From Candidatus Cryptobacteroides faecavium (GTDB lineage Bacteria > Bacteroidota > Bacteroidia > Bacteroidales > UBA932), in contig JADIMB010000028.1 of the NCBI GenBank assembly GCA_017694995.1, forward strand, positions 1-36,361: a DNA stretch of 36,361 nt. The letters run 5' to 3'. Of this stretch, positions 8,343 through 15,239 are shown one piece after another (within the stretch, counting starts at the first letter, position 1; each line of letters begins with the position of its first letter). The translations under genes were made by a program, and so were the position numbers. Under the pieces are notes generated by a model. That model was not told the DNA's origin, made no database searches, and was given only the letters and a program-made list of their open reading frames with translations.

Positions 8343-8416
8343 AATGTCCAATGCCGGGAATCAACCGGACTGTCATCAAGGAATTCTTCCAGTGTTGCAG
8401 CCAGCAGATTGCCCAT
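8333..8416 (-). CDS. Possible 27-residue small ORF after gcvPB
   Basis: An ATG 11 nt after the gcvPB stop, preceded by AAGGTG, opens a 27-codon frame beginning MGNLLAATLEEFLDDSP. Its stop lies inside the 8-bp stem that precedes lpd. The peptide would be acidic and partly amphipathic. I recognise no family. Position and the weak ribosome site are the only support, and chance remains the simplest explanation. Confidence 0.2.
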   Translation of the reverse strand: MGNLLAATLEEFLDDSPVDSRHWTLTN

Positions 8417-8427
8417 TATGGCACACC

Positions 8428-9879
8428 TTACATATCCTCATACTTCAGGACCGGATGCGTGGCGGCGGCAGTCTCGTCAGGACGGCCCACAGGCGTATTG
8501 TGCGGAGCGGAGCGCAGCAGCTCAGGATCCGACTTGGCCTCCTCCGCTATCTTCCTCATAACCCCGATGAAAGCATCCAGGGTCTCCTTCGACTCCGTCT
8601 CCGTAGGCTCGATCATCATCGACTGGTGGAACAGCAGAGGGAAATAAATCGTCGGGGCATGGAACCCGTAGTCCAGGAGCCTCTTGGCCACATCAAGCGT
8701 GGTGACCCCGGAAGAAGTATCCGCAAGACCGTCGAAGACAAACTCATGCTTGCACAGACCCTTGACAGGCAGCTTGTAGCAGTCCTTCAGGCTTTCCTTT
8801 ATGTAGTTGGCCGCCAGCACGGCGTACGGGCCTACATTACGGACATTCTGCTTTCCCAGCATAAGGATATAGGCGTACGCCTTGAGCAGGACACCGAAAT
8901 TGCCCATGAATCCGGAGATCCTCCCGCATGAATCCTTGTCAGTCATGAGGGCATACCTGCCGTCAGGTCTGCGGATGACCCTCGGATAAGGAAGGCAATG
9001 CGCAAGTGCCGGGACAACCCCCACAGGCCCTGCCCCGGGGCCTCCCCCTCCGTGAGGCGTGGAGAATGTCTTGTGCAGGTTCAGGTGCATGATGTCGAAC
9101 CCCATGTCACCGGGACGCACCTGGCCGAGAAGGGCGTTCATGTTGGCCCCGTCATAGTAGAGCAGCCCACCGCACCCGTGGACAAGCTCCGCGATTTCCT
9201 TCACGTGGGTCTCGAAAAGCCCGAGGGTGTTCGGATTGGTCATCATGATTCCTGCTACTGTGTCATCCAGCAGGCCTTTAAGGGCCTCCACATCTATGGT
9301 CCCGTCTTCAAGGGAACGGACCTGTACGACAGACAGCCCGCAGACAGCCGCGCTTGCAGGGTTGGTGCCGTGGGCGCTGTCAGGCACGATCACCCTGGTC
9401 CTGCGGTCATCCCCGCGCAGACGGTGATACTGCCTCATGATCATGAGCCCCGTGAGCTCGCCATGCGCTCCGGCGAACTGGTTGAGCGAGAACTCCGCCA
9501 TGCCTGTCAGTGTGGACAGGGCCCTGGAAAGGTCATAGTACAGCTTCAGGGCGCCCTGGGCCGTCCACTCCGGCTGGAGCGGGTGCAAAGAGGCGAACCC
9601 GGGCAGAGATGCCACCTCCTCGTTCACCTTCGGGTTGTACTTCATGGTACAGCTGCCGAGAGGATAGAAACCGGAATCGACCCCGAAATTCATCTGGGAG
9701 AGATTGGTATAGTGCCTTACGACATCCGGTTCACTGACTTGAGGGAGGGCGGGAGCATCCTTGCGGCGCAGCCGGTCGGGCAATCCGTCCGTGGAGGTTC
9801 CCCAACGGTTTTCGGGTAGGGAGTACCCGCAGCGGCCCGGAGAGGAGAGTTCGAAAATCAGTTTATCGTAATATTTCAT
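8428..9879 (-). CDS. gcvPB: Glycine dehydrogenase (decarboxylating) subunit 2
   Basis: The PLP-carrying half of P protein, which decarboxylates glycine and passes the aminomethyl group to lipoyl-GcvH. It has 483 residues. The N-terminal part contains GFYPLGSCTMKYNPK, the cofactor region has ANMNALLGQVRPGDMGFD, and the Schiff-base lysine is Lys270 in HLNLHKTFSTPHGGGGPG. It is encoded separately from GcvPA, unlike the single-chain GcvP of about 950 residues in the Bacteroides and Porphyromonas genomes I know. It lies 115 bp downstream of gcvPA, a gap occupied by self-complementary DNA. Downstream is lpd. Both halves look intact, so this is a two-subunit enzyme and not a frameshifted single gene. 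Confidence 0.95.
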   Translation of the reverse strand: MKYYDKLIFELSSPGRCGYSLPENRWGTSTDGLPDRLRRKDAPALPQVSEPDVVRHYTNLSQMNFGVDSGFYPLGSCTMKYNPKVNEEVASLPGFASLHPLQPEWTAQGALKLYYDLSRALSTLTGMAEFSLNQFAGAHGELTGLMIMRQYHRLRGDDRRTRVIVPDSAHGTNPASAAVCGLSVVQVRSLEDGTIDVEALKGLLDDTVAGIMMTNPNTLGLFETHVKEIAELVHGCGGLLYYDGANMNALLGQVRPGDMGFDIMHLNLHKTFSTPHGGGGPGAGPVGVVPALAHCLPYPRVIRRPDGRYALMTDKDSCGRISGFMGNFGVLLKAYAYILMLGKQNVRNVGPYAVLAANYIKESLKDCYKLPVKGLCKHEFVFDGLADTSSGVTTLDVAKRLLDYGFHAPTIYFPLLFHQSMMIEPTETESKETLDAFIGVMRKIAEEAKSDPELLRSAPHNTPVGRPDETAAATHPVLKYEDM

Positions 9880-9939
9880 ATTTCGCGTCGGTAGGTATTA
9901 TTTTTTCAATACAATATAAATCAACAATCTGAGGGATTC

Positions 9940-9991
9940 CATATAAAGCTGGCCATATGGCCGATGCTTTATATGAAATACGGTATAAAGC
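9940..9991 (-). promoter_or_regulatory. Competing stem-loops between gcvPA and gcvPB
   Basis: On the minus strand three segments follow each other: GCTTTATA (9991-9984), CATATAAAGC (9975-9966) and GCTTTATATG (9949-9940). The middle one can pair with either neighbour. The second stem is 10 bp and perfect, and its loop contains the 12-bp palindrome GGCCATATGGCC (9951-9962). The first segment starts three bases after the gcvPA stop. Mutually exclusive stems of this kind suggest an attenuator or mRNA processing site tuning gcvPB and lpd relative to gcvPA. No strong T-run was seen. Confidence 0.5.
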
Positions 9992-9994
9992 AGG

Positions 9995-11320
9995 TCAGAT
10001 TACTGTCCTGATTACGGCGAGGAGGCGGTCGATCTCTTCACGCGAACGTTTCTCTGTCACGCAGAAGGAAACGTAGCCCTCTTCTGTCTGCAGGGCGGCG
10101 AAGAAACCTTCCTCGGCGAGCGGACGCTGAAGCTGGTCCGCAGGGACAGACGACCTGAGCACGAACTCTTTCAGGAAAGGCTTGTCGAACACGTCCTCGA
10201 AGCATCCCGTGGCAATGAGCCTGTCATGGAGATAATGGGCTCCGGCGTATGAAAGATTATTGGCACGCTTCAGACCCTCATGTCCCATAAGAGACAGATA
10301 TACAGTCGCATACAGAGCCATCAGGGACTGGTTGGAGCAGATGTTGCTCGTGGCTTTCTCCCTGCGGATATGCTGCTCGCGGGCCTGGAGGGTCAGCACG
10401 AAAGCACGCCGTCCCTGAGCATCTGACGTAGCCCCGACAATCCTTCCAGGCAGCTTCCTCATATATTCCTTGCGGCATGCAAGGAAACCGGCATAAGGCC
10501 CGCCGAAAGACAGAGGCATACCCAGGCTCTGCGCATCACCGCAGGCTATGTCCGCGCCCCATTCGCCCGGAGTCCTTATGACTGCAAGGGATGACGGGTC
10601 GGAATAGACCGCAAGGATGGCCCCGGCACCATGGACAGCATCCGCAAACCCTGTCAGGTCCTCGATGATGCCGTACCTGTTTATCCCCGGGACAAGGACA
10701 CCGGCCACATCCCCTGCAGAGAGAAGCTCCCTGAGGGAATCCGCGGATGTGACCCCGTCAGCCTGGGCGACAGTGCCCACATCCATTCCATGATAATCGG
10801 CATAGGTCCTGACCACGTCCAGCACCTGCGGAAGCAGGGCTGCAGAAACCAGTATCCTGCGCCTGCGTCTGGAGGCGGCCACGCACATCATCATGGCCTC
10901 GGCGGCGGAAGTGGGACCGTCGTACATGGAAGCGTTGGCGCAGTCCATCCCTGTAAGCGAGCATATCATGCTCTGAAACTCGAATATATACCTGAGGGTA
11001 CCCTGTGAAATTTCCGCCTGGTACGGGGTATAGGCGGTCTGGAACTCCGAGCGCGACAGGATATACCTGATGACGGCAGGGGCATAATGGTCGTATGCAC
11101 CCGCCCCGCAGAAGACGGTCAGCGGCTTGTCCAGGCTTTCCATCCGGCGGAACGTCTCGAGGACCTCCATCTCGGACATTGCATCCGGAAGGTTGAATTC
11201 CCCTTTATAGATGAATTCTTCCGGCACATCGGCGAACAGGTCCCTCAGGGAGACAGCGCCGGCCTTGTCAAGCATCTGTTTCAGATCTTCTTGCGTGTGA
11301 GGAAAATACGGGCACTGCAT
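9995..11320 (-). CDS. gcvPA: Glycine dehydrogenase (decarboxylating) subunit 1
   Basis: The N-terminal, non-PLP-binding half of P protein, 441 residues, normal for the two-subunit form. It begins with the family pattern YFPHTQEDLKQML, contains FCGAGAYDHYAPAV and TPYQAEISQGTLRYIFEFQ, and has the paralogous fold-type I segment GDAQSLGMPLSFGGPYAG, where the lysine used in GcvPB is absent, as expected. It starts 3 bp after the gcvH stop, indicating tight coupling of the two genes. Two-subunit P proteins are usual in Firmicutes, Thermotogae and archaea. The base composition here looks like that of its neighbours by eye, so no recent transfer is obvious. Confidence 0.95.
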   Translation of the reverse strand: MQCPYFPHTQEDLKQMLDKAGAVSLRDLFADVPEEFIYKGEFNLPDAMSEMEVLETFRRMESLDKPLTVFCGAGAYDHYAPAVIRYILSRSEFQTAYTPYQAEISQGTLRYIFEFQSMICSLTGMDCANASMYDGPTSAAEAMMMCVAASRRRRRILVSAALLPQVLDVVRTYADYHGMDVGTVAQADGVTSADSLRELLSAGDVAGVLVPGINRYGIIEDLTGFADAVHGAGAILAVYSDPSSLAVIRTPGEWGADIACGDAQSLGMPLSFGGPYAGFLACRKEYMRKLPGRIVGATSDAQGRRAFVLTLQAREQHIRREKATSNICSNQSLMALYATVYLSLMGHEGLKRANNLSYAGAHYLHDRLIATGCFEDVFDKPFLKEFVLRSSVPADQLQRPLAEEGFFAALQTEEGYVSFCVTEKRSREEIDRLLAVIRTVI

Positions 11321-11323
11321 AGG

Positions 11324-11707
11324 CTAAAGTGTTTCGCAGTAGGCGGCATAGTCCGCAGCAGACATGAGGTTGTCGAGCTGGGACAGGTCTGACATTTCCA
11401 CCTTGATTATCCAGTTCTCGTAAGGCGCGGTGTTAAGCAGGGCCGGGGAATCCTCAAGCGCGGTGTTCACCTCCCTTACCGTCCCCGACACAGGAGAAAT
11501 CAGGTCGCTGGCAGCCTTCACGCTTTCCACCGCCCCGAAATCCTGCTCCGCATCTACTGTGTCGTCTTCCTGCGGCATATCCACATATACGATACTTCCG
11601 AGTGCCTCCTGGGCATAGTCGGTTATACCTATGAGCGCAATGTTACCCTCTGCCTTCACCCATTCATGGGACTGGCTGTAATAAAGTCCTTCGATAGTCT
11701 TTGACAT
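11324..11707 (-). CDS. gcvH: Glycine cleavage system H protein
   Basis: The lipoyl carrier shuttling the aminomethyl group between P, T and L proteins. The 127-residue form starting MSKTIEGLYYSQSHEWV matches the family. The lipoylated lysine is Lys64 in GAVESVKAASDL, followed by the typical SPVSGTVREVN. An upstream in-frame ATG at 11719 would add four residues. The nearer start is preferred because it lies 7 nt after a TAACCAAT...AATTGAT leader motif that also sits 8 nt before the gcvT start. gcvPA begins 3 bp after the stop. Confidence 0.95.
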   Translation of the reverse strand: MSKTIEGLYYSQSHEWVKAEGNIALIGITDYAQEALGSIVYVDMPQEDDTVDAEQDFGAVESVKAASDLISPVSGTVREVNTALEDSPALLNTAPYENWIIKVEMSDLSQLDNLMSAADYAAYCETL

Positions 11708-11714
11708 GATATTG

Positions 11715-11729
11715 ATCAATTATTGGTTA
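11715..11729 (-). promoter_or_regulatory. Leader motif before gcvH, matching that before gcvT
   Basis: Minus-strand TAACCAATAATTGAT ends 7 nt before the gcvH ATG. The near-identical TAACCAATTAATTGAT (12928-12913) ends 8 nt before the gcvT ATG. Placement relative to the start suggests a translational or protein-binding role. Confidence 0.35.
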
Positions 11730-11744
11730 TTATTATGTAAAATA

Positions 11745-11810
11745 TTATTTTTCAACAAAATGCACCTTCCCGCCATATCCGGGAAGAGCAGTGCTGCGGA
11801 CAGCGGTCAT
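11745..11810 (-). CDS. Possible 21-residue Gly-containing ORF coupled to gcvT
   Basis: The gcvT stop overlaps an ATG as ATGA, opening 21 codons that include LPGYGGK. Three of four successive codons there (GGA TAT GGC GGG) involve glycine, and they fall within a 7-bp stem (11766-11772 with 11780-11786). A T-rich stretch and then the stop follow, about 38 nt before the gcvH start. A leader peptide is conceivable, but 21 codons can arise by chance. Confidence 0.2.
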   Translation of the reverse strand: MTAVRSTALPGYGGKVHFVEK

Positions 11811-12904
11811 TTCTTGTAGCTTGTCTGGTAGAACCTCTTCTTGCATACAGTACCTGGGAAACGCTTGTGGCGGATCTCCACCTCGAGTTCCGTCCCGAGA
11901 GCGGCATATCCGGCAGGGACGATGGCCATGCACAGACTCTTGCCTGTGGAGATGGACCTGTACCCTGTGGTGACTGTACCGACAGGCTCCCCTCCTGCGA
12001 GAACCGGATACCCGGCACGCGGTATAGCCTTGTCCTTCAGCTCTATACCCACTACCTTACGTTTGACGCCTTCGGTTTTCTGCTTCACGACGGCATCCCG
12101 TCCGCAGAAATCACCCTTGTCAGTTTTCACGAACATCCCGAGCCCGGCCTCCACCGGACTAATCGAGTCGCTCAGCTCATGCCCGTAAAGCGGCAGCCCG
12201 GCCTCGAAACGCAGGGTGTCCCTGCAGCCAAGTCCGCACGGCTGCACCCCGGCATCCAGAAGCGTCTTCCACACATGGCACACAGCCTCCGGAGATCCGT
12301 AAATCTCGAAACCGTCCTCCCCGGTGTATCCTGTCCTGCTGACAATCAGCGGGTAACCGTTCCATTTCAGTTCCGTGAAAGTGTAGAACACAAGGTCCTT
12401 CACATCAAGTCCCATGACCTGGAGCATCACATTCTCGGCCTCTGGCCCCTGCAGGGCCACTTCAGCCCAGTCTTCAGAGAGGTCCTCAACCAGGACATCA
12501 TATCCCTCCGCGCGGGAGCAGGCCCATGAGAAGTCCTTGGAGATATTGGAGGCATTGACCACCAGAAGGAAACCTTTCCCGCCGGAAAGCCGGTAGACCA
12601 GAAGGTCATCCACCACTCCCCCGTCCTGATGCAGCATCATGCCGTAAAGGACCTTTCCCTCCGGCATATCCGTCACATCGTTCGTAAAGATATGGTTCAC
12701 ATATTTTTCCGCGTCAGGTCCGCTGACGGAGATCTCTCCCATGTGGGATACGTCGAACATCCCTGCCTTAGTCCGGACCGCCTGATGCTCCTCGATTATA
12801 CCCTGATACTGGATAGGCATGCTGAACCCTGCGAAAGGCTCCATCTTCGCCCCCAGGGTCACATGACTGTAATAAAGACAAGTTCTTGATAATGGCTGTT
12901 CCAT
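11807..12904 (-). CDS. gcvT: Aminomethyltransferase (glycine cleavage T protein)
   Basis: Transfers the methylene carbon from aminomethyl-GcvH to tetrahydrofolate and releases ammonia. It has 365 residues, normal for the family. Landmarks are MPIQYQGIIEEHQAVR, FDVSHMGEI, the catalytic aspartate in DGGVVDDLLVYR near residue 99, SRTGYTGEDGFEIY, CRDTLRFEAGLPLYGHE, and the C-terminal GTVTTGYRSISTGKSL. It lies between lplA (78 bp upstream) and gcvH (about 100 bp downstream). The gap before gcvH contains a 7-bp stem and the same leader motif found in front of gcvT itself. Confidence 0.96.
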   Translation of the reverse strand: MEQPLSRTCLYYSHVTLGAKMEPFAGFSMPIQYQGIIEEHQAVRTKAGMFDVSHMGEISVSGPDAEKYVNHIFTNDVTDMPEGKVLYGMMLHQDGGVVDDLLVYRLSGGKGFLLVVNASNISKDFSWACSRAEGYDVLVEDLSEDWAEVALQGPEAENVMLQVMGLDVKDLVFYTFTELKWNGYPLIVSRTGYTGEDGFEIYGSPEAVCHVWKTLLDAGVQPCGLGCRDTLRFEAGLPLYGHELSDSISPVEAGLGMFVKTDKGDFCGRDAVVKQKTEGVKRKVVGIELKDKAIPRAGYPVLAGGEPVGTVTTGYRSISTGKSLCMAIVPAGYAALGTELEVEIRHKRFPGTVCKKRFYQTSYKK

Positions 12905-12912
12905 ATAGTGTC

Positions 12913-12928
12913 ATCAATTAATTGGTTA
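12913..12928 (-). promoter_or_regulatory. Leader motif before gcvT
   Basis: Minus-strand TAACCAATTAATTGAT, with the internal palindrome CAATTAATTG, lies 8 nt upstream of the gcvT start. It pairs with the similar motif upstream of gcvH at 11715-11729. Confidence 0.35.
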
Positions 12929-12982
12929 CATTCTTCATCGCATTCAGCGGGCTTCCCGCGCCAGACAGGCCGGCGGAGATAC

Positions 12983-13708
12983 TTAATGCTTCGGATTCCT
13001 CCCTTTTATAAAACTTCCGACCATATACCCCCTTGATATCTCCCGGATACGCTCCACGTCATCTCCGTCCAGAGAGACACTGCCATCGCACATAGTCTCC
13101 ACAATATGCCTCGAGAATGCCTCCATGTCTATTCCTTTCAGGGAGTCTTTGAGATTCCCGACCCTCTGGCGCACGGAACTCACCCCTTTCCGCTCCAGCT
13201 TTTCGGGGGACGGGGTGATAGCTTCTGTCATGACGTCCAGGTCGGTATCATAAAGCATTGTGCCGTGTATGATACATCTCTTCGGAAGAAGGTGGAAGGC
13301 GTTCCCTGAGACTTTCCGCCCGCCTACCATGATGTCATTCCTGCCGCTCACTTCAGCCTCCAGTCCGAGCCGTCTGAGGGCCAATGCGATCTGCTGCATA
13401 TACCTGTAGAACACGAAAGCCGCGTCCTTTCCCGGGGAAGTGATGCACGAGTGCATGAGGTTTCCCATGTCGGAATATACGCAGCCTCCCCCGCTCTTGC
13501 GGCGGTATATCCTTATCCCGTGATCCAGGCAGTACGGCACATTCACCTCCGCCTCCATGTCCTGGTTCCGGCCGAATATCACCGACGGTCCGGTACGCCA
13601 CACGAAGAAGTAGTCTCCTTCAGGATATTCCCAGGCGACGTATTCTTCCATCGCCAGATAAAAGGCCAGCGGCCTGTCCCCGTCTTCCGGCAATAATACC
13701 TGTACCAT
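12983..13708 (-). CDS. lplA: Lipoate-protein ligase, short form
   Basis: Attaches lipoate to acceptor lysines by way of lipoyl-AMP. The BPL/LplA catalytic domain is clear: RRKSGGGCVYSDMGN at about residues 69-83, and the conserved lysine in GGRKVSGNA at about 132. At 241 residues it lacks the C-terminal accessory domain of the 338-residue E. coli enzyme, resembling the short forms found elsewhere. The start at 13708 is chosen because a -7 promoter box lies at 13739-13732, inside the longer open frame that would begin at 13756. As first gene of the operon lplA-gcvT-gcvH-gcvPA-gcvPB-lpd, its natural substrate is probably GcvH. An octanoyl/lipoyl transferase role (LipM-like) is the alternative. 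Confidence 0.9.
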   Translation of the reverse strand: MVQVLLPEDGDRPLAFYLAMEEYVAWEYPEGDYFFVWRTGPSVIFGRNQDMEAEVNVPYCLDHGIRIYRRKSGGGCVYSDMGNLMHSCITSPGKDAAFVFYRYMQQIALALRRLGLEAEVSGRNDIMVGGRKVSGNAFHLLPKRCIIHGTMLYDTDLDVMTEAITPSPEKLERKGVSSVRQRVGNLKDSLKGIDMEAFSRHIVETMCDGSVSLDGDDVERIREISRGYMVGSFIKGRNPKH

Positions 13709-13731
13709 AGTCCTACAACAGAAAGCGGTTT

Positions 13732-13739
13732 CAAACTTA
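13732..13739 (-). promoter_or_regulatory. -7 box for the lplA-gcv-lpd operon
   Basis: Minus-strand TAAGTTTG matches TAnnTTTG and lies 23 bp upstream of the chosen lplA start at 13708. It is the only such box found in the 340 bp upstream, so it probably drives the whole glycine cleavage operon. Confidence 0.5.
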
Positions 13740-13852
13740 AACAATTTTCTTGACATTACCTTTCAGAGTCCCATAAAAACTCAAGTACAATTTTCGCACA
13801 GGTACAAATCCCGTAAAAGATCCGGATTACATCACGATTACCCCGAAAGTAG

Positions 13853-13960
13853 GGAGAAAAAAGGAAAAAGCAGATTGCCCGGCTGAAGGCTGACGGCATC
13901 GTCAGACGGGCAGGTCCGGACAAAGGCGGCCATTGGGTGGTCGTAAAGAATCCTGATTGA
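13853..13960 (+). pseudogene. C-terminal winged-helix remnant of an AlbA_2/COG2865-type protein
   Basis: In frame, 13871-13960 encode QIARLKADGIVRRAG followed by PDKGGHWVVVKNPD and a stop. The pattern KxxGxxRRxGPDKGGHWxV is the usual C-terminal wing of Bacteroidota ATP-binding or Schlafen-AlbA_2 DNA-binding proteins, recognised from memory. A stop codon lies in frame at 13850-13852. An A-rich tract joins it to a different upstream frame (DPDYITITPKVGRKKE), so no complete gene exists here. The body of the gene appears lost, replaced on the left by the lplA-gcv operon. It ends 14 bp before a strong hairpin, as a genuine gene end would. Confidence 0.5.
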
Positions 13961-13974
13961 CAAAACAATGTGGC

Positions 13975-14015
13975 AACGGGCTGCGCCTGGTTCATGGAAC
14001 CGGACGCAGCCCGTT
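13975..14015. terminator. Strong hairpin, probable bidirectional terminator
   Basis: Arms 13975-13993 and 13997-14015 pair over 19 positions with one mismatch and one wobble around a 3-nt loop. The hairpin lies 14 bp after the remnant gene's stop on the plus strand and 35 bp after the hydrolase stop on the minus strand. The stem ends in GTTTGATT on the plus side; the T-run is weak. Its core resembles the hairpin after infB. Confidence 0.6.
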
Positions 14016-14050
14016 TGATTAAATGACAGGCAAAAGCTCTGCAACTGACA

Positions 14051-15136
14051 TTATTTGAGATAGCTGGTATAGAAACCGGCGATCCTGTCGAACGGAATCT
14101 TGTCAAAGTTGTCGTAAAGATCCGTGTGGGAAGCGCCAGGGACGATGAGCAGTTCCTTGTTGTCCCCCTTGAGCTTCTTGAAGGTGTCCTCGCTGAAATA
14201 GCGTGAGTGCGCCTTCTCTCCATGCACCAGAAGGACCGCACTGCGTATCTCTCCGGCATATGCCAGGATAGGCATGTTAAGGAAAGAGAGTGACGAAGTC
14301 CTGTTCCAGCCGCCGTTGGAGTTCAAGGAACGCTTGTGGTAGCCCCTCGGGGTCTTGTAGTAGGCATGGTAGTCCTTCACGAACTGCGGTGCGTCATCAG
14401 GGAGAGGGTCGGCCACACCGCCGGCAAGGGCGTACGTGCCGCTCCTGTAATCTTCCGTCCGCTGCGCATTCAGCTGTTTGCGCAGTTCATAGCGGGCATC
14501 CTCGTCCATGGAGTCGAAATATCCTCTGGCCGTCACACGGCTCATGTCATACATGGTAGAGGCCACCGTCGCCTTTATACGCGTATCTATCGCGGCAGCG
14601 TTGACGGCCATGCCGCCCCATCCGCAGATGCCGAGGATACCGATACGCTCCGCATCCGCCCTCTCACAGGTGGAAAGGAAGTCCACCGCCGCGCAGAAAT
14701 CCTCGGTATTTATGTCCGGAGAAGCCACATAACGGGGCTGTCCGCCGCTCTCCCCCGTATATGAAGGGTCAAAGGCGACAGTAAGGAAGCCGCGCTCCGC
14801 AAGCGCCTGTGCATAAAGTCCTGATGCCTGCTCCTTCACAGCCCCGAACGGGCCGCTTACTGCGATTGCCGGCAGTTTTCCTTCCGCATTCTTCGGGATG
14901 TACATGTCTGCTGCGAGGGTGATCCCGTACCTGTTGGTGAAAGTCACCTTGGAGTGCTCCACCTTGTCACTCTGCGGGAAAACCTTGTCCCACTCCTGTG
15001 TAAGTTCCAATTTTTCCATATCGATCATGTTTTTACCGTTTCCTCCTTCACCATTGTCCGCACAAGCCGGAGAAAGGGCGGCGGCAGTGAAGATAGCTGT
15101 AACCAATATCCTTTTCATCATAACAATGTGTTTCAT
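14051..15136 (-). CDS. Exported alpha/beta hydrolase, YcjY/dienelactone-hydrolase-like
   Basis: A 361-residue secreted hydrolase. The N terminus (KRILVTAIFTAAALSPACA) is a signal peptide; PAC is not a classical lipobox, so periplasmic release is more likely than lipidation. The core shows AVSGPFGAVKEQ (oxyanion region), the nucleophile elbow GICGWGG with Cys171 where many hydrolases have serine, a VHGEKAHSRY segment, and the putative catalytic histidine in GASHTDLYD. Cysteine at the elbow is typical of dienelactone-hydrolase relatives. The start could be residue 1, 6 or 7. It has its own -7 box at 15164-15157 and a 21-bp-period direct repeat upstream, suggesting activator control. The substrate is unknown. 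Confidence 0.85.
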   Translation of the reverse strand: MKHIVMMKRILVTAIFTAAALSPACADNGEGGNGKNMIDMEKLELTQEWDKVFPQSDKVEHSKVTFTNRYGITLAADMYIPKNAEGKLPAIAVSGPFGAVKEQASGLYAQALAERGFLTVAFDPSYTGESGGQPRYVASPDINTEDFCAAVDFLSTCERADAERIGILGICGWGGMAVNAAAIDTRIKATVASTMYDMSRVTARGYFDSMDEDARYELRKQLNAQRTEDYRSGTYALAGGVADPLPDDAPQFVKDYHAYYKTPRGYHKRSLNSNGGWNRTSSLSFLNMPILAYAGEIRSAVLLVHGEKAHSRYFSEDTFKKLKGDNKELLIVPGASHTDLYDNFDKIPFDRIAGFYTSYLK

Positions 15137-15156
15137 GCAAACAGATTCTTACAATG

Positions 15157-15164
15157 CAAAGTTA
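15157..15164 (-). promoter_or_regulatory. -7 box for the alpha/beta hydrolase
   Basis: Minus-strand TAACTTTG matches TAnnTTTG, 21 bp before the hydrolase ATG at 15136. The expected -33 area carries two CTGCAG palindromes (15167-15172 and 15182-15187) rather than TTTG, consistent with a promoter that needs an activator. Confidence 0.55.
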
Positions 15165-15193
15165 TGCTGCAGTCCGGATATCTGCAGTAGACA

Positions 15194-15222
15194 ATTTACG
15201 GCAAAAAAGACCAGATTTACGG
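15194..15222 (-). promoter_or_regulatory. Direct repeat with 21-bp period upstream of the hydrolase promoter
   Basis: ATTTACGG occurs at 15194-15201 and 15215-15222 on the plus strand (CCGTAAAT on the minus strand), exactly 21 bp apart. The copies lie roughly 45-72 bp upstream of the predicted start. Two helical turns of spacing just upstream of a promoter is typical of AraC-type or LytTR activator sites. Confidence 0.45.
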
Positions 15223-15239
15223 AACTGTCATGTATGTAC

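Noticed and set aside
8998..9819. 273-codon frame opposite gcvPB
   Set aside because: Shadow of a GC-rich conserved gene; the product has no domain features and no promoter or start context.
13709..13850. Glycine riboswitch ahead of the glycine cleavage operon
   Set aside because: The promoter leaves only about 15-20 nt of leader before lplA, too short for the tandem aptamers, and no aptamer-like pairing was seen.
13857..13863. A AAA AAG slippery heptamer suggesting programmed -1 frameshifting in the remnant gene
   Set aside because: Slipping -1 leads into a frame that stops within a few codons. The conserved winged-helix end is in the other frame, so mutation is the simpler explanation.
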